31,072 bases of DNA. It comes from Candidatus Omnitrophota bacterium (lineage in GTDB: Bacteria; Omnitrophota; Gorgyraeia; Aquiviventales; Aquiviventaceae). Shown here piece by piece: positions 9,518 to 18,600 of this stretch. Every line of letters starts with the position of its first letter. The stretch's first letter is position 1. The position numbers and the translations under genes were made by a program. The stretch covers positions 1-31,072 of the forward strand of contig JACQRD010000084.1 in NCBI GenBank assembly GCA_016206675.1. Direction: 5' to 3'. The notes beneath the pieces are model-generated. The model made no database searches. It had not been told where the DNA came from and saw only the letters and a program-made list of their open reading frames with translations.

Positions 9518-10075
9518 GGAGGGCCGAAAGCGAAAATTATGGACGCCGAAGCCATCCGGCGGGCTCTCATCCGTATCGCGCACGAAATCCTAGAGCGCAA
9601 CAAAGGCACCGGCGAGCTGGCCTTGATCGGCATCCGCACGCGCGGGGCGATTCTGGCCCAGCGGCTCGCCAAGGAAATCGAGGCGATAGACCGCCATCCG
9701 GTGCAGGTGGGCTCCCTCGACATCACCCTCTATCGCGACGATCTCTCCCGCATCGCCCCCAACCCGGTCGTGCACTCCACCGACATCGCCTTCGATATCA
9801 CCGATCTGCGGCTGATACTCGTAGACGATGTGCTCTTTACCGGGCGCACGATCCGTGCTGCGCTCAATGCCATCAACGATTTGGGCCGGCCGCAGCTCAT
9901 CCAGCTGGCGGTGCTCATCGACCGCGGCCACCGCGAGCTGCCCATCCGGGCGGATTACGTCGGCAAGAATCTCCCCACGCAGTTGAGCGAGCGGGTGGAT
10001 GTGCGCCTCAACGAGCTTGATGAAGTCGAGGAGGTTGTGCTTGAGGCGGCGGCGAACGAAGGAGCCTCGCGATGA
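9503..10075 (+). CDS. pyrR: Bifunctional pyr regulator / uracil phosphoribosyltransferase PyrR
   Basis: PyrR senses UMP/UTP and PRPP, binds pyr leader RNA and can also make UMP from uracil and PRPP. The protein matches the family along its length: MDAEAIRRALIRIAHEI near the start, GIRTRGA, and the PRPP loop LVDDVLFTGRTIRAA. The start is uncertain. ATG 9503 gives 190 residues, with family-like residues (KAKIMD) ahead of the core, but has no ribosome site. ATG 9539 gives 178 residues and follows GGAGGG by 15 bases. It is the first gene of the pyrimidine operon and sits next to its own RNA target, so autoregulation is expected. Its stop codon shares a base with the left end of a 109-bp repeat. 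Confidence 0.95.
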   Translation: MVSDTGGPKAKIMDAEAIRRALIRIAHEILERNKGTGELALIGIRTRGAILAQRLAKEIEAIDRHPVQVGSLDITLYRDDLSRIAPNPVVHSTDIAFDITDLRLILVDDVLFTGRTIRAALNAINDLGRPQLIQLAVLIDRGHRELPIRADYVGKNLPTQLSERVDVRLNELDEVEEVVLEAAANEGASR

Positions 10076-10183
10076 TCCCACCACCTGTTTGCTGGCCGCA
10101 GGCCGGTCGCTGGCAGGCAGTGGGATTACGCAGGACGCCAGCGACCCGTTTCGCCTACGGCGAAACCACACAGGTGGTGGGAT
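10075..10183 (+). repeat. 109-bp structured repeat, copy 1 (pyrR-pyrB)
   Basis: The ends are 14-bp perfect inverted repeats (10075-10088 and 10170-10183, outer sequence ATCCCACCACCTGT). Inside are a GGCC-GCA-GGCC hairpin, a 10-bp inverted pair GGTCGCTGGC/GCCAGCGACC (10105-10114, 10137-10146), and a hairpin TTTCGCC-TAC-GGCGAAA (10149-10165). A related copy lies at 27714-27818. The left end touches the pyrR stop and the right end contains the first two bases of the pyrB ATG. The GGTGGTGGG in the right end may act as the pyrB ribosome site. Confidence 0.9.
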
Positions 10184-11162
10184 GACCACCACGACCACCG
10201 CGAATGGCACGCAGACCGCGCAGTGGATCAAGAAGGACCTGCTGGGGCTGCAGTCGCTGACCGCCGAAGAGATCCGGCTCGTGCTGCAGACCGCCGCCTC
10301 CTTCCGGGAGATCTCGCTGCGCCCCATCAAGAAGGTGCCCGCGCTGCGCGGCAAAACCATCGTCAATCTCTTCTTCGAGCCCAGCACGCGCACGCGCACC
10401 TCCTTCGAGCTGGCCGCCAAGCGGCTCTCCGCCGACATCGTCAACATCTCCACGCAAGGCTCCAGCCTCTCAAAAGGCGAAACCGTCCTGGATACCGTGC
10501 GCAACCTCGAAGCCCTGAAGGTGGACGTGCTCGTCATCCGCCATGCCGCAGCCGGAGTGCCCCATCTGATCGCGCGGCAGTCCCAGGCGAGCGTGATCAA
10601 CGCCGGCGACGGGGCGCACGAGCATCCGACGCAAGCGCTGCTGGATCTCTTTACGATTCAGGAAAAGAAGGGGCGCATCGAGGGGTTGACCGTCGCGATC
10701 ATCGGCGACATCGCCCACTCGCGCGTGGCGCGCTCGAACATCTGGGGCCTGACGAAGCTCGGCGCGCGCGTCATCCTCTGCGGCCCGCCGACGCTCATCC
10801 CCACGCAGATCGAAGCACTCGGGGTCAAGGTAACCCACCGGCTTGAGGAGGCGCTGGCTCAGGCGGATGTGCTGATGCTGCTGCGCATCCAGCATGAGCG
10901 GCAGGAGGCGGTACTCGTACCCAGCCTGCGCGAATTCCGGCTGCGCTACGGCATCGACCGCGAGCGGCTTAAGAGTGCCAAGCCCGATGTGCTGATCATG
11001 CACCCCGGGCCGGTCAACCGCGGCGTCGAGCTGGATTCGGCGGTCGCCGACGGGCCGTATTCGGTGATTCTCGATCAAGTCACGAACGGCCTGGCGGTGC
11101 GCATGGCGGCGCTGTACCTCGTCTCTGGCGCTCCGAAAGTAGAAGTGGAAGAGAATGCATGA
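10182..11162 (+). CDS. pyrB: Aspartate carbamoyltransferase catalytic chain
   Basis: PyrB condenses carbamoyl phosphate with aspartate, the first committed step of pyrimidine synthesis. The 326-residue protein has the carbamoyl-phosphate motif FFEPSTRTRTSFE near residue 65, then GDGAHEHPTQALLDL, GDIAHSRVARS and MHPGPVNRG, all typical of ATCase rather than ornithine carbamoyltransferase. ATG 10182 overlaps the right end of the 109-bp repeat. The first 12 residues are Thr-rich and not part of the family core. No regulatory subunit gene (pyrI) is present in the window, so it probably works as a catalytic trimer, possibly together with PyrC. Confidence 0.96.
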   Translation: MTTTTTANGTQTAQWIKKDLLGLQSLTAEEIRLVLQTAASFREISLRPIKKVPALRGKTIVNLFFEPSTRTRTSFELAAKRLSADIVNISTQGSSLSKGETVLDTVRNLEALKVDVLVIRHAAAGVPHLIARQSQASVINAGDGAHEHPTQALLDLFTIQEKKGRIEGLTVAIIGDIAHSRVARSNIWGLTKLGARVILCGPPTLIPTQIEALGVKVTHRLEEALAQADVLMLLRIQHERQEAVLVPSLREFRLRYGIDRERLKSAKPDVLIMHPGPVNRGVELDSAVADGPYSVILDQVTNGLAVRMAALYLVSGAPKVEVEENA

Positions 11163-11170
11163 CCGGTGAA

Positions 11171-11292
11171 GTTGTTCGTCCGTCGGTTACGTGGCCCGTT
11201 TCGTGTGGCGGTTACGTTGTTCGGCCGTTGACGAATGACGTCACCGAACGACGATACGGGCTACGTCACCGATTGACGTCACCGACAGACGG
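11171..11292 (+). repeat. 12/13-base unit inverted array, copy 1 (pyrB-pyrC)
   Basis: The right arm is built of ACGTCACCGAACG (11238-11250), ACGATACGGGCT (11251-11262), ACGTCACCGATTG (11263-11275) and ACGTCACCGACAG (11276-11288). The left arm carries the inverted equivalents, including GGCCCGTTTCGT at 11193-11204. The array fills nearly the whole spacer. A clearly related array is found between nuoL and nuoM. Confidence 0.85.
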
Positions 11293-11297
11293 GCCTG

Positions 11298-12572
11298 ATG
11301 GCTAAAACGCTCATCAAGAACGGGCACGTGGTCGATCCGGCCAACAAGCGGGACGGGCGGTTCGACGTGCTGATCGACCGGGGTAAGATCGCCGATGTCC
11401 AACCCTCCATCGCGGCCAACGGTGCCAAGGCGATCGATGCCGCCGGGCTGGTGGTGGCTCCGGGGTTCGTTGATCTGCACACCCACCTGCGCGAGCCGGG
11501 GCGCGAGGATAAAGAAACCGTGGAGACCGGCTGCCGCGCAGCACTACGCGGCGGCTTCACCACGATCTGCGCGATGCCGAATACCACGCCGGCGATGGAC
11601 CACCGCGGCATCGTCGATTTCCTCAAGCGAGAAGCCGAGCGAATCGGACTGGCGGATGTGCGGCCCATCGGCGCCATCACCAAGGGGCGCGAAGGCAAGG
11701 AGTTGACCGATTTCGCCGAGCTCTTCGACGCCGGCTGCATCGCCCTCTCGGATGACGGCAGCGCGGTCGCCGACGGCTTCCTCATGCGGCGCGCGTTGGA
11801 GTACGCGAAGATTTTCGATCGACCGCTCATCCAGCACGCGGAGGATCCTCTGCTCTCCGCCGGTGGCGTCATGCACGAGGGGCTGGTGTCCACGACACTG
11901 GGGCTGCGCGGGATTCCCGGCGCATCGGAATCGGTGCTGGTGGCGCGCGACATCGCGCTCTGCGAACTGACCGGCGGCTGGGTGCATTTCGCGCACCTCT
12001 CCAGTGCGAAGTCGGTGGAGATGATCCGCCAGGCGAAGCAGCGCGGCCTGCAGGTGACGTGCGAGGCGACCCCGCACCATCTGGCCCTCACCCATGAAGC
12101 GGTGGGGGAGTTCGACACGAGTGCGAAGGTCAACCCGCCCCTGCGCGCGGAAACCGACCGGCAAGCGCTCATCGAAGGGCTGCGCGACGGCACGATCGAT
12201 TGCATCGCCACCGACCATGCGCCCCACACCGAGTGGGAGAAGGCCGCCGATTTCGACGCCGCGCCCTTCGGCATCAGCGGGCTGGAGACGGCGCTGGGCG
12301 TCTGCGTGCAGGCCTTGGTGGTCCCCGGGCTGCTGAGCTGGAGCCAGCTGGTTGAGAAGCTCTCGATGAATCCTGCGCGTATCGCCGGCCTCACCGGCGG
12401 CACCCTCTCGGTCGGAGCGCCGGCGGATGTCGTCCTCCTCGATCCGAAACGGCAGTGGAGCGTGGATCCCAAGCAGTTCATCTCCAAGGGCCGCCACTCG
12501 CCCTTCGCCGGGCAGACGCTGACGGGAGCTGTTGTCAACGCGCTTGTTCGCGGAATGGATCCTGCTCAATGA
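11298..12572 (+). CDS. pyrC: Dihydroorotase (class I type)
   Basis: PyrC cyclises N-carbamoyl-aspartate to dihydroorotate. The 424-residue length and sequence fit the class I (long) dihydroorotases: LVVAPGFVDLHTHLREPG carries the HxH metal pair, followed by GCRAALRGGFTT, AMPNTTPAMD, a metal-ligand segment around IQHAED, HFAHLSS, and ATDHAPH with the catalytic Asp. The active site looks complete, so this is not one of the inactive pyrC-like chains. The ribosome site is weak (GGG seven bases before ATG). The stop overlaps the next start as ATGA, which suggests translational coupling. Confidence 0.96.
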   Translation: MAKTLIKNGHVVDPANKRDGRFDVLIDRGKIADVQPSIAANGAKAIDAAGLVVAPGFVDLHTHLREPGREDKETVETGCRAALRGGFTTICAMPNTTPAMDHRGIVDFLKREAERIGLADVRPIGAITKGREGKELTDFAELFDAGCIALSDDGSAVADGFLMRRALEYAKIFDRPLIQHAEDPLLSAGGVMHEGLVSTTLGLRGIPGASESVLVARDIALCELTGGWVHFAHLSSAKSVEMIRQAKQRGLQVTCEATPHHLALTHEAVGEFDTSAKVNPPLRAETDRQALIEGLRDGTIDCIATDHAPHTEWEKAADFDAAPFGISGLETALGVCVQALVVPGLLSWSQLVEKLSMNPARIAGLTGGTLSVGAPADVVLLDPKRQWSVDPKQFISKGRHSPFAGQTLTGAVVNALVRGMDPAQ

Positions 12573-13204
12573 GCGAAGAGCTCTCGTCCAGCAAGCAACA
12601 TCGACTTGTCCAGAGGATTAATCGTCCGTTCCTGGACGGCCTCCCCCTCGTAGTTTTGGGACCGTTATTACCGTTCAAGGTGATCATTGCAGCTGTACGG
12701 GACTTCTCCGAGAAGAAATTGCCGGCCAAAGACTTCTGGATCGTCATGGGTATTGGCATTGTCCTCATCCCGTTGATGCCCGTCTTGGTAGTTGTGGGGC
12801 TGCTCTTGGGAATCTGTCACGTCCTTGAGAGCGCGAAATTGGTGTGGTTGGTTCGAAGCCGGTGGTCCCCGCAAGGCAAGCGGCTTCTGTTCGTCTACTC
12901 AGATAGCCCGACATGGAAGGCGCGCATCGAGACAGAGATTTTGCCGAAGATCACCCAGAGCGCCATCATTCTGAACTGGTCGAAGCGGAACGAGTGGGAA
13001 GCTGATACGTTGGCCGCGAAAATCTTTCGACATTGGGTCGGCGAAAGAAAGGAATTCAATCCTGTGGCGGTGACATTTGCGCCATGGTGGAAACCGAAAG
13101 TATTCCGATTCTGGCGAGCATTCAAAAGTGCCCAGCATGGAAAGAGCAGGCCACTGGAAGAGCTCCAGGGCGAGCTGTTCAGAGTGGTGGGGGCGAGGAC
13201 GTAA
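12569..13204 (+). CDS. Uncharacterised membrane protein
   Basis: I do not recognise a named family. The 211-residue protein has a short charged N terminus, a hydrophobic segment at about residues 24-43 (DGLPLVVLGPLLPFKVIIAA) and a long hydrophobic stretch at about 55-92, which could be one or two membrane helices. The remaining 110 residues look soluble and ordered (LLFVYSDSPTWKARIE, ILNWSKRNEW, EFNPVAVTFAPWWKPKVFRF), rich in Trp and basic residues. It overlaps pyrC by four bases and carA by one, so it is embedded in the pyrimidine operon. Its DNA is visibly less GC-rich than its neighbours, which suggests later acquisition. Confidence 0.8.
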   Translation: MSEELSSSKQHRLVQRINRPFLDGLPLVVLGPLLPFKVIIAAVRDFSEKKLPAKDFWIVMGIGIVLIPLMPVLVVVGLLLGICHVLESAKLVWLVRSRWSPQGKRLLFVYSDSPTWKARIETEILPKITQSAIILNWSKRNEWEADTLAAKIFRHWVGERKEFNPVAVTFAPWWKPKVFRFWRAFKSAQHGKSRPLEELQGELFRVVGART

Positions 13205-14325
13205 TGACTGCGCGAGCGGCGTGGCTGGTGCTGGAGGACGGCACCGCCTTCAAGGGGCGGGCGGTCGGCGCCGACGGGGAAGCCTTCGGCGAGGCGGTCT
13301 TCAACACGTCGATGACCGGCTACCAGGAGGTGCTCACCGATCCGTCTTATAAGGGGCAGGTCGTGTGCATGACCTACCCGCACATCGGCAACTACGGCGT
13401 CAATGACGAGGACGTCGAGTCGCGGCGGCCATGGGTGGAAGGCTTTATCATCCGGGAGCTCTCCCCCATCGACAGCAACCACCGCTCGCAGGAATCCTTG
13501 GAGGCGTACTTCAAGCGGCACCGCCTCATCGCCGTCGACAGCGTCGATACCCGGGCGCTGACGCTGACGCTGCGGACGCAGGGCTCGATGAAGTGCGGCA
13601 TTTCCACGACCGAGCGCGATCCCGAGGCGCTGTTGCAGCGCGTGCGCTCCTCCCCCGACATCGTCGGCGTTGATCTGGTGAAGGAGGTCACGTGCGAAAA
13701 GGCCTACGAATGGCCGTTGGTTAGCACACAGCAGACAGCACACAGCACACAGCAAAAGCGACACGTCGTCGTGATGGACTTCGGGGTGAAGTACAACATT
13801 CTGCGGAAGCTGGCGGCGCTGGGATGTCGCGTCAGCGTTGTTCCGGCGTCGACCGGCGCGAAGGAGATTTTGGCGCGCAAGCCGGACGGCGTGCTGCTCT
13901 CCAATGGCCCGGGCGATCCAGCGGCGGTGACGTACGCCATCGACACCATCCGGCAGTTGTTGGGGCAGGCGCCGATGCTGGGCATCTGCCTGGGGCATCA
14001 GCTGCTGGGCCACGCCTACGGCGGGCAGACGACGAAGCTCAAGTTCGGCCACCACGGCGGCAACCATCCGGTAAAAGATCTCTCAACCAACAAGGTCGAG
14101 ATCACCACCCAGAACCACAACTTCGCGGTCCAGTTGGACTCCATCCCCGGCGGCGCAGTGGAGATCACGCACCAGAACCTCAACGACGGCACCGTCGAAG
14201 GGATGCGCCATAAGACGCTGCCGGTGCTGAGCCTGCAGTACCATCCAGAGGCTGCACCCGGCCCGCACGATGCGCAGTATTTCTTCGGGCGGTTTATGGA
14301 TCTGATGGACGAAGTCCATGCCTAA
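13204..14325 (+). CDS. carA: Carbamoyl phosphate synthase small chain
   Basis: CarA hydrolyses glutamine and channels ammonia to CarB. ATG 13204 overlaps the upstream stop as TAATG and gives 373 residues (E. coli about 382). The N-terminal domain begins WLVLEDGTAFKG and contains FNTSMTGYQEVLTDPSY. The class I glutamine amidotransferase domain begins VVVMDFGVKYNILRKL and has the nucleophile Cys in GICLGHQLLG and the His/Glu pair in YHPEA. Between the two domains is a Ser/Thr/Gln-rich linker (STQQTAHSTQQ) encoded by a heptad array at 13723-13753. The stop overlaps the endonuclease Q start by eight bases. Confidence 0.97.
   Translation: MTARAAWLVLEDGTAFKGRAVGADGEAFGEAVFNTSMTGYQEVLTDPSYKGQVVCMTYPHIGNYGVNDEDVESRRPWVEGFIIRELSPIDSNHRSQESLEAYFKRHRLIAVDSVDTRALTLTLRTQGSMKCGISTTERDPEALLQRVRSSPDIVGVDLVKEVTCEKAYEWPLVSTQQTAHSTQQKRHVVVMDFGVKYNILRKLAALGCRVSVVPASTGAKEILARKPDGVLLSNGPGDPAAVTYAIDTIRQLLGQAPMLGICLGHQLLGHAYGGQTTKLKFGHHGGNHPVKDLSTNKVEITTQNHNFAVQLDSIPGGAVEITHQNLNDGTVEGMRHKTLPVLSLQYHPEAAPGPHDAQYFFGRFMDLMDEVHA
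13723..13753 (+). repeat. Heptad array inside carA
   Basis: Four 7-base units around AGCACAC, one of them AGCAGAC, plus three bases. It is the reverse complement of the heptad before glmS (4276-4306) and has the same 31-base length. It codes for the linker between the two CarA domains and keeps the frame. No facing inverted arm is visible. Confidence 0.85.
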
Positions 14326-15559
14326 GTTCATCGCCGATTTCCACATCCACTCGCGCTACAGCCGAGCCTGCTCGAAGGATCTCACCGTCCCTGAGCTGGC
14401 CAAGTGGGCGAAGATCAAGGGCATCGGGGTGCTGGGCACCGGCGACTTCACCCACCCGCTGTGGCTGCAAGAGTTGAAAGACGCCTTGCGGGAAACCGGC
14501 ACCGGCCTCTATGAGCATGCCGGGCAGCCGTTCATCCTCACGAGCGAGGTCAACACCCTCTTCTACGTGGCGGGCAAGGCGCACCAGATCCACCATGTGC
14601 TCTTCGCGCCCTCGATCGCCAGCGTGGAGCGAATCAGCCGCGCCCTGGAAGGCTTCGGCAGCCTCAGCCTCGACGGCCGGCCGATGCTGCGGATGGAGGC
14701 GCGGCGGCTGGTGGAGCTGGTCGTGGGTCTTGAGCCGCGCGCGGCGGTGGTACCCGCCCACGCCTGGACGCCGCACTTTTCCATCTTCGGTTCCAACTCC
14801 GGCTTCGACGCGGTGGAGGAGTGCTTCGGCGATCAGGCCAAGCACATCTTCGCGCTGGAAACCGGGCTCTCCTCCGATCCGGCGATGAATTGGCGGCTCT
14901 CGAAACTCGACCGCTATGCGCTCATCTCCAACTCTGACTCGCACTCGGCGCGGCGCATCGGCCGCGAGGCGAACGTCTTCGACTGCCCGCAGACCTACGA
15001 TGCCATGCTGGGGGCGTTGCGCCGAAACGATCCGAAGGCGTTCGTCTCGACCATCGAATTCTTTCCGGAGGAGGGCAAGTACCACGTGGACGGCCACCGC
15101 GCCTGCCAGGTGCGCCTCTCGCCGCAGGAAACGAAACGCAGGAATTTCTTGTGTCCGGCATGCGGCCGCAAGGTTACCGTGGGCGTGATGCACCGGGTGG
15201 ATGATCTGGCCGACCGGCCGGAAGGTGCGCAGCCGTCAACCCCGCGTCCCTTCCAGCGGCTAGTGCCGTTGGAGGAGGTTATTGCTGAGGTGCTGGGCGT
15301 TGGGACGGGCACCCAGGCGGTTGAGCGCGAGTACCACCAACTGATCTACAAGTGCGGCACGGAGTTCGGCGCGCTGCTGGAGGCTTCCGAAGAGCAGTTG
15401 CGCGCGGCCACCTCTGCCCAGATCGCCGAGGGCATCCTGCGGATGCGCCGCGGCGAGGTGACCATCGAGCCCGGCTACGACGGCGAGTACGGCACCGTGC
15501 GCATCTTCACCGGTGCTGCGCCCGCAAGGACTAACGAAGAACAACTGACGCTATTTTGA
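14318..15559 (+). CDS. Endonuclease Q-like PHP-domain nuclease
   Basis: Endonuclease Q nicks DNA 5' to deaminated bases (uracil, hypoxanthine, xanthine) and abasic sites; it was described in Thermococcales and some bacteria. The 413-residue protein starts with the PHP metal motif FIADFHIHSRYS, followed by GTGDFTHP, a segment around SEVNTLFY, VVPAHAWTPHFSIFG, LETGLSSDP and SNSDSHS. After residue 270 comes a zinc-finger segment with CPACGRKVTVGVMHRV, as in the C-terminal part of EndoQ. The gene starts inside the end of carA (8-base overlap), so it is cotranscribed with the pyrimidine genes. A general PHP phosphoesterase role is the alternative, but the zinc finger and the whole-length pattern favour EndoQ. 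Confidence 0.85.
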   Translation: MPKFIADFHIHSRYSRACSKDLTVPELAKWAKIKGIGVLGTGDFTHPLWLQELKDALRETGTGLYEHAGQPFILTSEVNTLFYVAGKAHQIHHVLFAPSIASVERISRALEGFGSLSLDGRPMLRMEARRLVELVVGLEPRAAVVPAHAWTPHFSIFGSNSGFDAVEECFGDQAKHIFALETGLSSDPAMNWRLSKLDRYALISNSDSHSARRIGREANVFDCPQTYDAMLGALRRNDPKAFVSTIEFFPEEGKYHVDGHRACQVRLSPQETKRRNFLCPACGRKVTVGVMHRVDDLADRPEGAQPSTPRPFQRLVPLEEVIAEVLGVGTGTQAVEREYHQLIYKCGTEFGALLEASEEQLRAATSAQIAEGILRMRRGEVTIEPGYDGEYGTVRIFTGAAPARTNEEQLTLF

Positions 15560-15568
15560 TGACGGACT

Positions 15569-15648
15569 CTCGTATCTTCGTGACTCCGTACCTCCGTGAC
15601 CTCGTATACGACGTTGCGAGGTCACGGAGTCACAAGGTCACGGAGTCA
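15569..15648 (+). repeat. 8-base unit inverted array, endoQ-carB
   Basis: The left arm (15569-15608) is five octamers such as TTCGTGAC and TCCGTGAC. The right arm (15617-15648) is four octamers alternating CGGAGTCA with CGAGGTCA or CAAGGTCA, the inverted form. The loop is 8 bases. It takes up most of the spacer and ends seven bases before the carB start, where GGAG or CGGA from the array may serve as the ribosome site. Confidence 0.85.
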
Positions 15649-15655
15649 CGGAACG

Positions 15656-18600
15656 ATGCCTAAGCGGACGGATATCCATAAGATTCTTATCATCGGTTCA
15701 GGGCCGATCGTCATTGGCCAGGCGTGCGAATTCGACTACTCCGGCACACAGGCCTGCAAGGCGCTGCGGGAGGAGGGCTTCGAAATCGTGCTGGTCAACT
15801 CCAACCCGGCGACGATCATGACCGATCCGGAAATGGCCGACCGCACCTATATCGAGCCGATCACCCCAGGTGTTGTGGAGAAGATCATTGAGGCCGAGCA
15901 GCCTGACGCGCTGCTGCCCACCCTCGGCGGCCAAACCGCGCTGAACGTTACGGTGCAGCTGGCCGAGCGCGGCGTGCTGGAGCGGCACAAGGTCGAGCTC
16001 ATCGGCGCGAAGCTCGACGCGATCAAGCGGGCGGAGGACCGCGAGTACTTCAAGCGGACGATGGAATCCATCGGACTGGAGGTGCCCACAGCCTCCTACG
16101 CCCACACGCCCGAGGAAGCCCAGGCTATCGCCGAGACGATCGGCTTTCCCTGCGTCATCCGCCCGAGCTTCACCTTGGGCGGCACCGGCGGCGGGGTCGC
16201 CTACAACCCGGAGGAGTTCGACCGCATCGCCAAGCTGGGCCTTGAGCTGTCGATGATCAAGGAGATCTCCGTTGAGGAGTCGATCATCGGCTGGAAGGAG
16301 TTTGAGCTGGAGGTGATGCGCGACCGGGCGGATAACGTGGTCATCGTCTGTTCGATTGAAAACGTCGACCCGATGGGCGTGCATACCGGCGATTCGATCA
16401 CGGTGGCCCCCCAGCAGACGCTCACCGACCGCGAGTATCAGGAGATGCGTGACGCGGCCATCAAGATCATCCGCGCCATTGGGGTGGAGACCGGCGGCTC
16501 CAATATCCAGTTCGCGGTGCATCCCGACTCCGGCCGCCTGCTCGTCATCGAGATGAACCCGCGCGTGTCGCGCTCCTCCGCGCTCGCCTCGAAAGCCACC
16601 GGGTTTCCGATCGCGAAAATTGCCGCGAAACTGGCGGTGGGCTACACGCTCGATGAGCTGCCCAACGACATCACCAAGCAGACCCCGGCGTGCTTTGAGC
16701 CGTCGATCGACTACGTGGTGGTGAAGATTCCCCGGTTTGCCTTCGAAAAGTTCCCGGCGGCCGATCCGACGCTGACGATCCAGATGAAGTCCGTGGGGGA
16801 AACCATGGCCATCGGCCGCACCTTCAACGAGGCGCTGCAAAAAGGGCTGCGGGGGTTGGAGATCCGCAAGGACGGCTGGGTGGCCTCGGCGAGCGTGCCC
16901 AAGGACGTGCTGCGGCAACGGCTGGCCACGCCGACGGCGGAGCGCATCTTCTATCTGAAGCAGGCGCTTGTCGAGGGTGTGTCCGTCGATGAGATCTATC
17001 AGTTGACCAAGATCGACCGCTGGTTCTTGCGCCAACTCTACGCGCTGGTGCTGGAGGAAGAGGCGTTGAAGGGCGCTAAAGACCAGATGAATGCCTGCGC
17101 GAGCGCGCCAATGGGGGCGGCCATCCAGGTCAACGGCGTGGAGCTGCTGCGCCGGGCCAAGGGGCTCGGCTTCAGCGACCGGCAATTGGCCGGGCTCTGG
17201 GGGCTTGATGAGACGGTGATTCGCGGATGGCGTGCCCGATGGGGCGTACAGCCGTCCTATTACCTTGTGGATACGTGCGCGGCGGAGTTCGAAGCGTTCA
17301 CGCCGTATTACTACTCCACGTATGAACAACCAGTTCTGAAGCTGGAAGCGGGAAGCCGGAAGCTGGAAGAGACCAATCCAGCCTCCAGCCTCCAGCCTCC
17401 AGCCTCGAAGAAACGGAGGGTCATGATCCTCGGGGGAGGGCCGAACCGGATCGGGCAGGGTATCGAGTTCGATTATTGCTGCGTACACGCCGCCTTCGCC
17501 CTGCGCGAGATGGGCGTGGAAGTGATCATGGTCAACTCCAACCCGGAGACGGTTTCCACCGACTATGACACCTCCGATAAGCTCTACTTCGAGCCGGTCA
17601 CGCTGGAAGACGTGTTGAACATCGTCGACCGGGAGCGGCCCGACGGTGTGATCGTCCAGTTCGGCGGGCAAACACCACTGAACCTCACCGTGGGATTGGC
17701 CCAGGCCGGCGTGCCGATCTTAGGCTCCGCCGCGGAGGCGATCGACCGCGCGGAGGACCGGGAAAAATTCAAGCGCCTGCTCGATGAGCTGGCCCTGCGC
17801 CAGCCCTCCAGCGGCACGGCGATGACAATGGAAGAGGCGGTGCTCACCGCGCGCCGCGTCGGCTATCCGTGCCTGGTGCGGCCCTCCTACGTGCTGGGCG
17901 GGCGGGCCATGGAGATCGTCTATGACGATGAGCAGCTGGCCCTCTTCGCCCAGCGGGCCTTCGAGGCCTCGCCGGGCTTTCCGGTGCTCATCGACAAATT
18001 CCTCGAAGAGGCCATCGAAGTGGACGTGGACGTCGTCGGCGACGGCGAGGCGTTCGTCATCGGCGGCCTCCTGGAGCACATCGAGGAGGCGGGCATCCAC
18101 TCCGGCGACAGCGCCATGGTGCTGCCGCCCCACACGCTCAGCGACGACATCCTCGGCGAGGTGCGCCGCGCGGCGTTGAGCTTGGCCCGGGCGCTGAGGG
18201 TCGTGGGGCTGATGAACGTGCAGATGGCCGTCAAGGACGACGCGGTCTACATCCTGGAAGTCAACCCCCGCGCCTCGCGCACGGTGCCGTTTATCTCCAA
18301 GGCGGTGGGCGTACCGCTGGCCAAAGTCGCCACCCGCGCGATGATGGGCCTGCCGCTGCACGCGCAGGGGGTGACGGCGGAAGTCGTGCCGCCGTTTCTG
18401 GCGGTGAAGGAGTCGGTGTTTCCGTTCTCGCGTTTCGCCGGCGTGGACATCCTGCTGGGGCCGGAGATGCGCTCCACCGGCGAAGTCATGGGCATCGATG
18501 AAGATTTCGGGCGCGCATTCCTCAAATCCCAGCTGGCGGCTGGGCAGTGGCTGCCGAAATCCGGCACGGTCTTCATCAGCGTCAAGAACCGCGACAAGCG

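Noticed and set aside
10075..10183. Insertion sequence or transposase remnant
   Set aside because: The element is about 109 bp, contains no coding frame of its own, shows no target duplication, and is matched by a similar-sized copy; it is a structured repeat, at most MITE-like.
15596..15655. Earlier carB start (GTG 15596)
   Set aside because: It would translate the octamer array; ATG 15656 gives the family-typical MPKRTDI start.
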